Assembly (NCBI RefSeq): GCF_900109745.1
Contig: NZ_FOAV01000001.1
Span: 1-64,000, forward strand
Length of the DNA stretch: 64,000 bases
From: Roseateles sp. YR242
GTDB lineage: Bacteria > Pseudomonadota > Gammaproteobacteria > Burkholderiales > Burkholderiaceae_C
Direction: 5' to 3'
Numbering within the stretch: position 1 is the first letter of the stretch; each line of letters begins with the position of its first letter. Of this stretch, positions 46,872 through 54,776 are shown in pieces. The notes beneath the pieces are model-generated. The model did no database searches and was not told the origin of the DNA. It saw only the letters and a program-made list of their open reading frames with translations. A program made the translations under genes and the position numbers.

Positions 46872-48532
46872 GCGCCAAGCCCTCACCCGCCCTGCCGCTC
46901 GCCGCAACGCTCTCGCAGGCAGCCACACCCGGCCTGCGCCGTCGCGAGCTCCTGGCGCTGGGCCTGTTGCCGATGCTGGCCGCCTGTGGCCGCGAAGCCG
47001 GCGACCTCGCTGAGCGCTTGGCCACCAAGGTGAGCGACCTGCCAGGCGGCTGGGTGGGCGCCTCCGTCGCGAGTGGCCACAGGCTGCGCGAAGCGCCGCC
47101 CGCCTGGGACAGCGTCTCCGACTCGCCCCGCCGCGCGCAGGTGCTGGTGCTGGGCGCCGGCATCGCCGGCCTGTCCTGCGCCCGCCGCCTGCGTGCACGC
47201 GGGGTGGAGGTGGCCCTGCTGGACCTGGAACCTCGCCCGGGCGGCAACAGCCGTGGCCACCTCATGGGAGGCCTGCCGTGCCCACTGGGCGCGCATTACC
47301 TGCCAGTGCCCGGACCGGAGGCACCGGAGGTCCAGGCCCTGCTGGAGGAATTGGGGCTGGCGCGCCTGGAGGCCGGCCGCTGGCAATACGACGAACGCCA
47401 TCTCTGCCACAGCCCGCAGGAACGCCTGTGGTTTCAGGACCAATGGGTAGACGGCCTGCTGCCACCGGCCGAATCCCCCGAGGTGCTGGCCCAGTACCGG
47501 CGCTTTGCCGCGTTGGTGGAAGCGGCGCGCCGCGACATCGGCTTTGCCATGCCCAGCACCCACCACCGCTGGACGGCCGGGCACGACGTGCTGGACCGGC
47601 AGACCTTCGCGGCCTGGCTCGACACCCACGGCCTGAACGCCCCGCCGCTGCGCTGGTATCTGGACTACTGCTGCCGCGACGACTACGGCGCCCCGGCAGC
47701 CGAGGTCTCCGCCTGGGCCGGCCTGCATTACTTCGGCAGCCGCCACGGCTTCATGAGCCTGGAAGAACGCGAGGCGGTACTGACATGGCCGCAGGGCAAC
47801 GGCTGGCTGAGCGAGCGGCTCGCCGCGCCCCTGGCCGAATCCTTTCATGCCGGGCAGACGGTGCTGCGCGTGCGGGAAGAGCGCCATGGCGTTCAGGTGC
47901 TGAGCTGGGATCATCAGGCCGACCGCCCGCAGCGATGGGCGGCAGAACAGGTGGTCCTGGCGTTGCCGCTGTTCATCGCCGGCCGGGTGGTGGAGCAGCC
48001 CTCCTCGGCCCTGGCGGCGATGACCCCGCGCCTGTGCTACGCCCCTTGGCTGGTGGCCAACCTGCGGCTGGATGACCCGCCGCTGGAGCGGCTCGGCGCG
48101 CCACTGTCCTGGGACAACGTGGTCTACGGTTCGGACAACCTGGGCTACGTGAACGCCAACCACCAGTCACTCGACCCTCGCCCCGGCCCCTGTGTGTTGA
48201 CGGCCTACCGGGCGTTGCCGCAGCCGGAGCGACGCGCGCTGCTGACGGACGACTGGCGTGGCTGGGCCGCCAAGGTCCTGGCGGACCTGGCGCCGCTGCA
48301 TCCCGATCTGCTGGAACGGCTGCAGGCCGTAGACCTGATGCGCTACGGCCATGCGATGAGCATCCCCGTACCCGGTCTGCGCGGCGCCCCCGCGCTGGCG
48401 GCCTTGCGTGAGAGTGGCCAAGGCCGTATCCATCACGCACACGCAGACCTGGCGGGCTACTCGGTCCTTGAGGAAGCGTTCACGCAGGGCGAGAAGGTCG
48501 CGCAGCGGCTGCTCGGGGCCAAGAGGCCCTAG
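46868..48532 (+). CDS. exported FAD-dependent amine-oxidase-like oxidoreductase
   Basis: A 554-residue flavoprotein with a dinucleotide-binding motif, VLVLGAGIAGLSCARRL, and the R-x-G-G context RPGGNSRG of the amine oxidase/protoporphyrinogen oxidase class. The N-terminus carries a twin-arginine-type signal with a lipobox (LRRRELLALGLL, then PMLAACG), so it is probably a Tat-exported lipoprotein. The TTG at 46868 shares TTGA with the stop of the synthase gene; no ATG is available before the signal. Coupling to a polyamine-synthase-like protein suggests oxidation of an amine at the membrane surface; the substrate is unknown. Confidence 0.8.
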   Translation: MSAKPSPALPLAATLSQAATPGLRRRELLALGLLPMLAACGREAGDLAERLATKVSDLPGGWVGASVASGHRLREAPPAWDSVSDSPRRAQVLVLGAGIAGLSCARRLRARGVEVALLDLEPRPGGNSRGHLMGGLPCPLGAHYLPVPGPEAPEVQALLEELGLARLEAGRWQYDERHLCHSPQERLWFQDQWVDGLLPPAESPEVLAQYRRFAALVEAARRDIGFAMPSTHHRWTAGHDVLDRQTFAAWLDTHGLNAPPLRWYLDYCCRDDYGAPAAEVSAWAGLHYFGSRHGFMSLEEREAVLTWPQGNGWLSERLAAPLAESFHAGQTVLRVREERHGVQVLSWDHQADRPQRWAAEQVVLALPLFIAGRVVEQPSSALAAMTPRLCYAPWLVANLRLDDPPLERLGAPLSWDNVVYGSDNLGYVNANHQSLDPRPGPCVLTAYRALPQPERRALLTDDWRGWAAKVLADLAPLHPDLLERLQAVDLMRYGHAMSIPVPGLRGAPALAALRESGQGRIHHAHADLAGYSVLEEAFTQGEKVAQRLLGAKRP

Positions 48533-48546
48533 CCGGGACGGCGGCC

Positions 48547-48574
48547 GTTCGGCCGTTCGCCTGTTCGCCTGTTC
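48547..48574. repeat. 8-bp tandem repeat GTTCGCCT
   Basis: GTTCGGCC (48547-48554), GTTCGCCT (48555-48562), GTTCGCCT (48563-48570) and a partial GTTC follow one another in the gap after the FAD oxidoreductase gene. Confidence 0.8.
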
Positions 48575-48588
48575 TTCTACGGGTGTCC

Positions 48589-48624
48589 GGGAAAGCGCTA
48601 CGGAGGTTCCCTATAGCGCTTCCC
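48589..48624. terminator. hairpin between convergent genes
   Basis: GGGAAAGCGCTA (48589-48600) pairs with TAGCGCTTCCC (48614-48624), with one bulged A. It lies between the stops of the FAD oxidoreductase and the cytochrome gene, so it may serve both, although neither side is followed by a long T-run. Confidence 0.5.
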
Positions 48625-48631
48625 ACCGGGA

Positions 48632-49981
48632 TCAATGCTGTTGCTCGATCAGCTTGTCCCGCACCTTCGCCACGTCACGTTCGGAGACCGGCGCAGCACG
48701 GTTGCTCCACCCCTGGCGCAGGAAGGTGGCCAGGGTGGCGGCTTCGCTGTCGCTGAGGCGGTGGCCGAAGCCTGGCATCACCAGCACCGACGGCGCCTTC
48801 TCGGTAGACGGCGTCCGCGCCCCTTGCAAGATCACATGGATCAGCGCGTTGGGGTTGTCGGCATTGATCACCGTCGCGCCGTCCAGCACCGGGAAGACGC
48901 GCGTGGCGCCCTTGCCATCCACGAAGTGGCAGGCCGCGCAGTTGTCCAGGTACAGGCGTTCACCCAGCGTCAGGTTCTCGGCATTGGTCAGCTTGGCGGC
49001 GGTTTCCTTCGCGCCCTGGGGCTTCACGTCCGCAGCACGGTCCGGCACCGGGGTCAGGCCCTTCAGGTAGGTGGCGATCGAGTGCAGATCGTCGTTCTGC
49101 AGGTAGGCCGTGCTGTGACGCACCACCTCGGTCATTTCACCCGCCACGGCGGAGGTCTGGTTACGGCCCGTTTGCAGGTAATCCACGATGTCCTGCTCGG
49201 TCCAGCGGGGCAGGCCGCGCAGCGAGGGCACACCCCAGCCACCGAGCTCACCACCCGACAGGAAGGCCAACTCACCGCTGTTGCTGGCCTTCTCGTTCAT
49301 CGCGAAACCGCGCGGCGTGTGGCAGCTGCCGCAGTGGCCCAGGCCTTCCACCAGGTAGGCGCCCCGGGTCACCTGCGCGTTCCAGCCGCTGACCGGCTTG
49401 AACGGATCGGTAGTCGCGAAGAACCAGTTCCACACCCCCATGCCGAAGCGCAGGTTGAACGGGAAGCTCATGCTGGTTTCCGGCGGCGTGGTGGCCACCG
49501 GCTTCACACCCTCCATGAAGAAGGTGTAGAGGGCATGCATGTCCTCATCGGTCACCTTCACGTAGCTGGTGTAGGGCATGGCCGGATACAGGTGGCTGCC
49601 ATCGGCGCGCACGCCCTTGCGCACGGCCTCGGCGAACTGTTGCTCGGAGTAGTTGCCGATGCCGTGCTGCTTGTCCGGCGTGATGTTGGTGGAATAGATG
49701 ATGCCGTGGCCGCTGTCGATCGGCAGGCCGCCCGCGAAGGCGGGCTTGCCCTGCGTGCTGTGACAGGCGATGCAGTCACCCGCGCGGGCCAGGTACTCGC
49801 CGCGCGAGATCAGCGCTGCATTGGGCGACGAGGCCACTGCCGCCGGCGTGGCCGCCACCACGGGAGCGGCCGCCACGTCCGAAGCGGAAGGTGTGGGGGC
49901 GGGAACCGCCATGCCGCTGACGGCATACAGGGTCACGGCCGCCAGCGCGGCGGTCGCGAGAAGGGGCTTCAACAGTTTCAT
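48632..49981 (-). CDS. triheme cytochrome c subunit of a membrane-bound GMC dehydrogenase
   Basis: Periplasmic electron-transfer subunit of 449 residues with a signal/anchor helix (KPLLATAALAAVTLYAVSG) and three c-type heme sites, CIACH at 70-74, CGSCH at 217-221 and CAACH at 348-352. It passes electrons from the flavoprotein to the quinone pool or an oxidase. MKLLKPLL is chosen over an ATG 24 bases earlier that overlaps the GMC stop as ATGA, because an AGGA lies at the right distance before it. Third gene of the small-large-cytochrome operon. Confidence 0.92.
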   Translation of the reverse strand: MKLLKPLLATAALAAVTLYAVSGMAVPAPTPSASDVAAAPVVAATPAAVASSPNAALISRGEYLARAGDCIACHSTQGKPAFAGGLPIDSGHGIIYSTNITPDKQHGIGNYSEQQFAEAVRKGVRADGSHLYPAMPYTSYVKVTDEDMHALYTFFMEGVKPVATTPPETSMSFPFNLRFGMGVWNWFFATTDPFKPVSGWNAQVTRGAYLVEGLGHCGSCHTPRGFAMNEKASNSGELAFLSGGELGGWGVPSLRGLPRWTEQDIVDYLQTGRNQTSAVAGEMTEVVRHSTAYLQNDDLHSIATYLKGLTPVPDRAADVKPQGAKETAAKLTNAENLTLGERLYLDNCAACHFVDGKGATRVFPVLDGATVINADNPNALIHVILQGARTPSTEKAPSVLVMPGFGHRLSDSEAATLATFLRQGWSNRAAPVSERDVAKVRDKLIEQQH

Positions 49982-50001
49982 TGTCTTGGTCCTACCCGCG
50001 T

Positions 50002-51774
50002 TCATGCCTGCACCAGGGGGCCGGGGTTCTTCAGGTACTGCTTCTTGATGGCCTCAGCCGCGAACAGCGTGATGGCGCCGATCGTGGCAGTCGGGTTGGC
50101 CTGGAAGTTCTGCGGGAAGGCGTTCCCCCCCGGCACAAAGACGTTGTGCACGTCCCAGGACTGCAGATAGCGATTGAGCGCGGAGTCGTGGGGCGAGGTG
50201 CCCATGATGGCGCCGCCCACGTTGTGGGTGGAGACGTACTTGGTGATGTCCCAGTTCGAATCCATCTTGAGGAAGTTCTCGGAGATGGCGTCCGGGCCCA
50301 GCTCCTTGGAGATCTTCAGCACGATGTCGCGCAGGTAGCGCTGCAGCTTCAGCTCGTTTTCGCGCCAGTTGAAGGTCATGCGCAGCAGCGGCTGGCCCCA
50401 CGGGTCCTTGTAGTTCGGGTCCAGGTCCAGGAAGTGGCCGCGGTAGGACATGCAGGTCGTGGTGATGCTCACGCCCATCGAATGGCCATACCAGTCCACC
50501 ATGCCTTCCTTCCAGCCCTTGCCCCATTGCGGCGTGCCCGGGGGCAGCGCAGCGCCGATGGGCGTGCCGGTGGCCTGCGAGCTGTGGATCTTGGCGCCGC
50601 CGATGAAGCCCAGCTTGGGGCCGTCCTCGAAGTTGCCCGGCGAGATGTCGTTGAACATCTCGCCAGTGGCGCCGGCCGTGGCGAAGGGATTGAAGTTCTT
50701 GTCCTTGAAGAACAGGGTCGCGCCGCCGTTGGACAGGAAGGCGTAGTTGCGGCCGATGGTGCCCGTCTCGGAGATCGGGTCATACGGCTTGCCGATGCCC
50801 GACAGCAGCATCAGGCGCACATTGGCGAACTGGAAGCTGCTCAGGATGACGATCTTGGCGGGCTGGAAGACCTCGCGCTTGTTCTCGTCAATGTAGGTAA
50901 CACCCTTGGCCGTCTTCTTGTCCGCATGCAGATCGACGCGGATGACGTTGGCGTTGACCTTGTAGTCGAAGTTGGGCATGCGCTTGACCACATCCAGGAT
51001 GGTGGTCTGGGGCGATGCCTTCGAGTAGTTGAGACACGGATACTTGCTGCAGTAGCCGCAGTAGTTGCAAGGCGCCAGTTGCGCGCCGTAGGGGTTGGTC
51101 CAGGCCTTCGACACATTGGCCGAAGGGTTGGGGAACGGGTGATAGCCCAGCTTGGTGGCCACGTCCTTGAACATGGAGCTGTTCAGGGTGTCATGCAGCG
51201 CAGGCAGCGGGTACGGGCTGGAACGCGGACCTTCGTAGGGGTCGCCACCCGGCTGCAGTTCACCGCGCAGGTTGCCGGTATTGCCGGAGAGGCCACAGAC
51301 CTTGTCGAAGAAGTCGAAGTGCGGCTCAATTTCCTCCCAGGTGAAGGGGAAGTCCTTGATGCGCATGTCGGCATCGAGCTGGCCCTTCTTGTAGGCCTTG
51401 TCCGCGTAGGTCTTGAGCTTGATGTCGGTGGGCGTCGGGCGGATGAGCACGCCGGTCCAGTGCAGGCCGGAGCCGCCGACACCGGTGCCGGGGGCAAAGG
51501 CGCCCCACTTGCGGGTGGGCAGCGCGGTTTCCTCACGGGTATAGCGCACGGTCAACGCGGCTTCGCGCGGGGTGGCGAAGACCTTGTTGCGGGTGTTGTA
51601 GGCGTACTGGTCAGCGGGCTTCGGATAGGCGAAGTCTTCCGGCGGACGGTCCGGGCCACGCTCCAGCGCGCGGACCTTCAGGCCTTCCTTGGCCAGTTCG
51701 ATGGCCATGATCGAGCCGGCCCAGCCGAGGCCGACGATGACGACATCCACCTCGTCGTTGGTGATGTTTGGCAT
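50002..51774 (-). CDS. GMC-family flavoprotein subunit, gluconate 2-dehydrogenase-like
   Basis: Catalytic subunit (590 residues) of a periplasmic sugar or sugar-acid dehydrogenase. FAD binds at VDVVIVGLGWAGSIMAIELA; the GMC region with GTGVGGSGLHW and a C-terminal active-site STHNVGGAIMGTSP are intact. A four-Cys cluster, CNYCGYC-x4-C at 236-247, matches the iron-sulfur site known from the FAD-glucose dehydrogenase of Burkholderia. The length fits gluconate or 2-ketogluconate dehydrogenases better than the 539-residue glucose enzyme. It has no signal peptide of its own and is exported with the Tat small subunit encoded upstream. Confidence 0.9.
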   Translation of the reverse strand: MPNITNDEVDVVIVGLGWAGSIMAIELAKEGLKVRALERGPDRPPEDFAYPKPADQYAYNTRNKVFATPREAALTVRYTREETALPTRKWGAFAPGTGVGGSGLHWTGVLIRPTPTDIKLKTYADKAYKKGQLDADMRIKDFPFTWEEIEPHFDFFDKVCGLSGNTGNLRGELQPGGDPYEGPRSSPYPLPALHDTLNSSMFKDVATKLGYHPFPNPSANVSKAWTNPYGAQLAPCNYCGYCSKYPCLNYSKASPQTTILDVVKRMPNFDYKVNANVIRVDLHADKKTAKGVTYIDENKREVFQPAKIVILSSFQFANVRLMLLSGIGKPYDPISETGTIGRNYAFLSNGGATLFFKDKNFNPFATAGATGEMFNDISPGNFEDGPKLGFIGGAKIHSSQATGTPIGAALPPGTPQWGKGWKEGMVDWYGHSMGVSITTTCMSYRGHFLDLDPNYKDPWGQPLLRMTFNWRENELKLQRYLRDIVLKISKELGPDAISENFLKMDSNWDITKYVSTHNVGGAIMGTSPHDSALNRYLQSWDVHNVFVPGGNAFPQNFQANPTATIGAITLFAAEAIKKQYLKNPGPLVQA

Positions 51775-51839
51775 GACGTGTTTCCTGCAATGGCCCTTGG
51801 CACCGCGCGAGGCGCGCCAGGGCTGAAGCCTCTCAGGGT

Positions 51840-51855
51840 CGGTACCGGGGTACCG
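51840..51855. promoter_or_regulatory. perfect GGTACC palindrome between small and large dehydrogenase subunit genes
   Basis: CGGTACC-GG-GGTACCG has seven-bp perfect arms and a two-base spacer, too short for an RNA hairpin loop. It resembles the GGTACC half-sites upstream of the operon but with wider spacing. It lies in the 228-bp gap before the GMC gene. Confidence 0.45.
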
Positions 51856-52002
51856 TTGCGGTTTCGAGGCAGATAAGACGGAGAGAAGGCACCGGCTCGC
51901 GCACCGGGGACTTGACTGAATGGCGGGGGTGATCGGTGCTGGATCAGGCTCTGGCGCCCTTGCGTTCGCTTGAGCGGGGCTCGAGCCCGGCCCAGCACCC
52001 GC

Positions 52003-52713
52003 TCAGGCGCGCTTGCCGCTGAGGCTGACAGGGCCCAGGGGGTACTTGCGGTTGTGCTGGTCCACCCACTCGGTGTAGGCCGCACGCGCACCGGGGAAGC
52101 CGATGGCAACCCAGGCCTTCATGTCCTTGTTGCCGCCGTACTTGGGGTCGGCGAGGTAACCGTTCTTGGTGTCGCCCAGGAACTGGCCGAAGAACTGCGA
52201 GGCCTTCAGCGTGGGCTCACCCATGGCGGCGAAGTCCACGGTGTTCTTTTGCAGGGCGGTCAGGAAGGCATCCTTGTCCTTCTCCGACAGTTGCTCGAAC
52301 GGCTTGCTGAACTGCTTCTGGCAGGCCTGCTGCGCCAGCTTGATGCCGATGCGGTAGGTGTCCTGCGGGGCATACGGCAGCTGGAAGCCCAGCGTGGCCG
52401 GTGCGTCCGTCTTGTGCGGGCCCTGCAGGTAGATGTCGTTGCCCAGGCCTTCACCCAACTGCTGGTCGATGAAGACCGGCACATTGGTTTCCAGCGCGCC
52501 GGGGCCGCGGCCTTCGGCGGGGATGAAGCGGTCACAGGCCGCCATCACAAAGGCCCACTCGGCCGGGGAGAAGAACACCGGCTTGTAGCGCTGCAGTTCC
52601 ACCCCTTCAAGCCCTTCGGCTTTGGGCTGGCCCAGCGGCATGGCAACGATAGGCACCGCTGCTGCGGACGCCAGCAGCAGCGTGCGGCGCGAGGAAGTGA
52701 ACTTGGAAGACAT
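52003..52713 (-). CDS. gluconate 2-dehydrogenase subunit 3 family protein (Tat-exported small subunit)
   Basis: Small subunit of the GMC dehydrogenase, 236 residues. The N-terminus has a twin-arginine signal (SSRRTLLLASAAAVPIVAMP), and the folded domain follows the subunit-3 family (FFSPAEWAFVMAACDRFIPA). It acts as the export escort for the large subunit, which lacks a signal. MSSKFTSSRR is the start. First gene of the operon; a region with LacI-type operators lies in front. Confidence 0.9.
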   Translation of the reverse strand: MSSKFTSSRRTLLLASAAAVPIVAMPLGQPKAEGLEGVELQRYKPVFFSPAEWAFVMAACDRFIPAEGRGPGALETNVPVFIDQQLGEGLGNDIYLQGPHKTDAPATLGFQLPYAPQDTYRIGIKLAQQACQKQFSKPFEQLSEKDKDAFLTALQKNTVDFAAMGEPTLKASQFFGQFLGDTKNGYLADPKYGGNKDMKAWVAIGFPGARAAYTEWVDQHNRKYPLGPVSLSGKRA

Positions 52714-52775
52714 GGACGGCTTGCTCCGATGAATGGGCTGGCATGCGTGGTGGCCAGACGAGCCCGGCACCGTAC

Positions 52776-52791
52776 TTGGTAGCGGTACCAA
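52776..52791. promoter_or_regulatory. LacI-family-like operator 1
   Basis: TTGGTAGCGGTACCAA: six-bp perfect arms TTGGTA/TACCAA around GCGG, the shape of LacI/GntR operators with a central CG. It lies 63-78 bp upstream of the small subunit start. Confidence 0.65.
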
Positions 52792-52829
52792 TCTCGTGTC
52801 CGCGCATTATCAAAGAGGCATCCCCCACA

Positions 52830-52845
52830 TTGGTACCGGTATCAT
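52830..52845. promoter_or_regulatory. LacI-family-like operator 2
   Basis: TTGGTACCGGTATCAT matches site 1 at most positions. Centre-to-centre distance to site 1 is 54 bp, about five helical turns, so a tetrameric repressor could bridge both. Confidence 0.6.
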
Positions 52846-53100
52846 TCACGAATCGCACCGGGAGTGGGAAATTCCTCAAACGGGCGGGCGCGGTTCGCCC
52901 GTATGTCACCGATCCGTGCATGGTGCCGCGCTTTTATTCGCCCGACGAACCCACGATGTGGGAGACGCAGCTCTTGCTGAAGAGCTACGTGCAGCCCCGC
53001 TCAGCGATGGATCAGGTTGGCAAACCCCAGCACCATGACGGTCAGCGCCACGTTGGCCAGCTCGGCCGGCGGGCGTCGACCACTCCGTGCGGTCAGTCGA

Positions 53101-53352
53101 TCAGCCACCAGTGACCGGCGGAAAAAACGCCACCTCCGCGCCATCGGGCACCAACGCGTCCTCACGGCTCATCACCTGGTTCAAGGCGCAGCGCACCGCT
53201 CGGCCGCGAGCCAACACCTCCGCATGTGCGCCGCCGGTCGCGATCAGGGCCTCCCGCAGCGCCCCCACCGTCAGCCCCGGCTGGAAGGCCACCTGCTCCT
53301 GTGGGCCCAGGGCCTCACGCAGGGAGGCGAAGTAACGCACGGTGATGGTCAT
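53101..53352 (-). CDS. moaD: molybdopterin synthase small subunit MoaD
   Basis: Sulfur carrier of molybdopterin synthase, an 83-residue ubiquitin-like protein ending in the required Gly-Gly (PPVTGG). The start MTITVRYFASLREALG is typical; the upstream extension is low-complexity. It is the last moa/moe gene here: the usual next gene, moaE, is absent and the strand leads straight into the dehydrogenase regulatory region. The gap to moeA is 116 bp and is rich in C on the mRNA. Confidence 0.93.
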   Translation of the reverse strand: MTITVRYFASLREALGPQEQVAFQPGLTVGALREALIATGGAHAEVLARGRAVRCALNQVMSREDALVPDGAEVAFFPPVTGG

Positions 53353-53395
53353 GGCAGCGGCTTGGGAATCGGTGTGAGGACGGGTGTCAAACAGC

Positions 53396-53460
53396 GGGAG
53401 GATCGGGGAAGGAACTGGGGAAGAAATGGGGAGGAAATGGGGAGGAATGGGGATCGGAAA
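53396..53460. repeat. G-rich tandem repeats in the moeA-moaD spacer
   Basis: Units like TGGGGAGGAAA recur about every 11 bp. In the 60 bases from 53401 the plus strand has 30 G and 3 C, so the moeA-moaD mRNA has 30 C and 3 G there, a composition typical of Rho loading sites. Confidence 0.7.
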
Positions 53461-53468
53461 CCGCGAGT

Positions 53469-54776
53469 TCAGAACAGATCGTTGAACGGCAGGAAGCGCA
53501 GCGGCTGCCCGAGTTCCACCGTGCTGCCAGGCGGCAGTTCGATCAGTCCGTCTGCCCATGCGGCTGAGCTCATCACGCCGGAGCTCTGGTTGCCGAACAG
53601 CGCCAGCCCCCCCTGGTCCGTCACACGGGCCCGCAGGAACTCGCGGCGCTTGTCGGCCTTCGCCCAGGTGAACTCAGCCGGCAGCTGATAGGCGCGGGGC
53701 GCCACGCGGGTGGCGCCTTGTAGCCGCATCAGCACCGGCCGTACGAACAGCAGGAAGGTGACGAAGCTGGACACCGGATTGCCGGGCAATCCGATGTACC
53801 AGGTCTTGCCCACTGGGCCGTTCGGGTCGTCCTGGCGGTGCACCTCGCCAAAGGCCAGCGGCTTGCCCGGCTTGATGGCGATCTGCCAGAGGTCCAGCCG
53901 CCCTTCCCGCTCCAACGCGGGCTTGAGGTGGTCCTCCTCGCCGACGGACACCCCGCCGGAGCTCAGGATCAGGTCGCTGTCCCGTGCGGCCTCACGCAGA
54001 GCGGCCCGGGTGGCGTCCAGCGAATCGGGCACGATGCCCAGGTCCCGCACCTCGCAACCCAGCGTCAACAGCAGCGCATGCAGGGTCGTGCGGTTGGAGT
54101 TGTAGATCTGGCCCGGGCCCAGCGGCTCGCCCGGCAGCACCAGCTCATCACCGGTGGAGAACAGCGCCACCCGTGGGCGCCGCGCCACCGACAGTTCAGC
54201 GGCGCCGGCCGTGGCGGCCAAACCGAGCGCGGCGGGATTCAGGCGGACACCAGCACGCAGAACGGTCTCGCCGAGCCGCAGGTCTTCACCCCGGCGACGG
54301 ATGTGCTGGCCCAGCGGCACGTCCCCCGGCACCCGCACCTGCCCCAGCCCGCCTGCCGCATCGGCCACGGCCTCGCACTGCTCCTGCATCAGCACCGTAT
54401 CCGCACCTTCCGGCACGGTGGCACCGGTGAAGATGCGGGCAGCGGTACCGGCCTGCAGCACCACCGGGACCGAGCCGGCCGGCACACGCTGGGACAGGGG
54501 AAGCTGAACCGCTGGCGCACCCGCCAGATCGGCGAGGCGCACGGCATAACCGTCCATCGCGCTGTTGTCGTACGGCGGAACATCCAGCGGCGACACCAGG
54601 TCAGCCGCCAGGATGCGCCCCAGCGCCAGCGGCGTGCTCACCCGCTCGGTCTCGCCCAGGGGCTGGACCTGCGACAGCAGGCGCTCAATCGCCTCCTCCA
54701 TTGGCAGCATGGGCGACCGCTGGGGTGCGCTGGCTGCGGCGCTGGCGGGCGATGAGGACTTGGCGGAATCAGACAT
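53469..54776 (-). CDS. moeA: molybdopterin molybdenumtransferase MoeA
   Basis: Inserts molybdate into adenylylated molybdopterin. The 435 residues show PYDNSAMDGYAVR in the N-terminal part, the phosphate-binding STGDEL region and LILSSGGVSVGEEDHLK in the MoCF domain, and LPGNPVSSFVTFLLF in the C-terminal region. Its start overlaps the thrC stop by 8 bp, so it is coupled to the threonine genes, as in many Burkholderiales. Confidence 0.96.
   Translation of the reverse strand: MSDSAKSSSPASAAASAPQRSPMLPMEEAIERLLSQVQPLGETERVSTPLALGRILAADLVSPLDVPPYDNSAMDGYAVRLADLAGAPAVQLPLSQRVPAGSVPVVLQAGTAARIFTGATVPEGADTVLMQEQCEAVADAAGGLGQVRVPGDVPLGQHIRRRGEDLRLGETVLRAGVRLNPAALGLAATAGAAELSVARRPRVALFSTGDELVLPGEPLGPGQIYNSNRTTLHALLLTLGCEVRDLGIVPDSLDATRAALREAARDSDLILSSGGVSVGEEDHLKPALEREGRLDLWQIAIKPGKPLAFGEVHRQDDPNGPVGKTWYIGLPGNPVSSFVTFLLFVRPVLMRLQGATRVAPRAYQLPAEFTWAKADKRREFLRARVTDQGGLALFGNQSSGVMSSAAWADGLIELPPGSTVELGQPLRFLPFNDLF

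Larger units (their letters stand above)
52714..53100. other. 387-bp regulatory region between the dehydrogenase operon and moaD
   Basis: Holds two LacI/GntR-type operators close to the dehydrogenase start and, near moaD, no moaE. One minus-strand frame of about 35 residues, ending ANVALTVMVLGFANLIHR before a TGA at about 53007, could be a tiny membrane peptide but has no ATG. Otherwise no gene is seen. Confidence 0.5.

Noticed and set aside
52997-53110. Minus-strand frame of about 35 residues ending ANVALTVMVLGFANLIHR.
   Set aside because: It has a hydrophobic stretch but no ATG and only a GTG inside the moaD stop region. It could be a tiny coupled membrane peptide, but evidence is too thin for a gene call.
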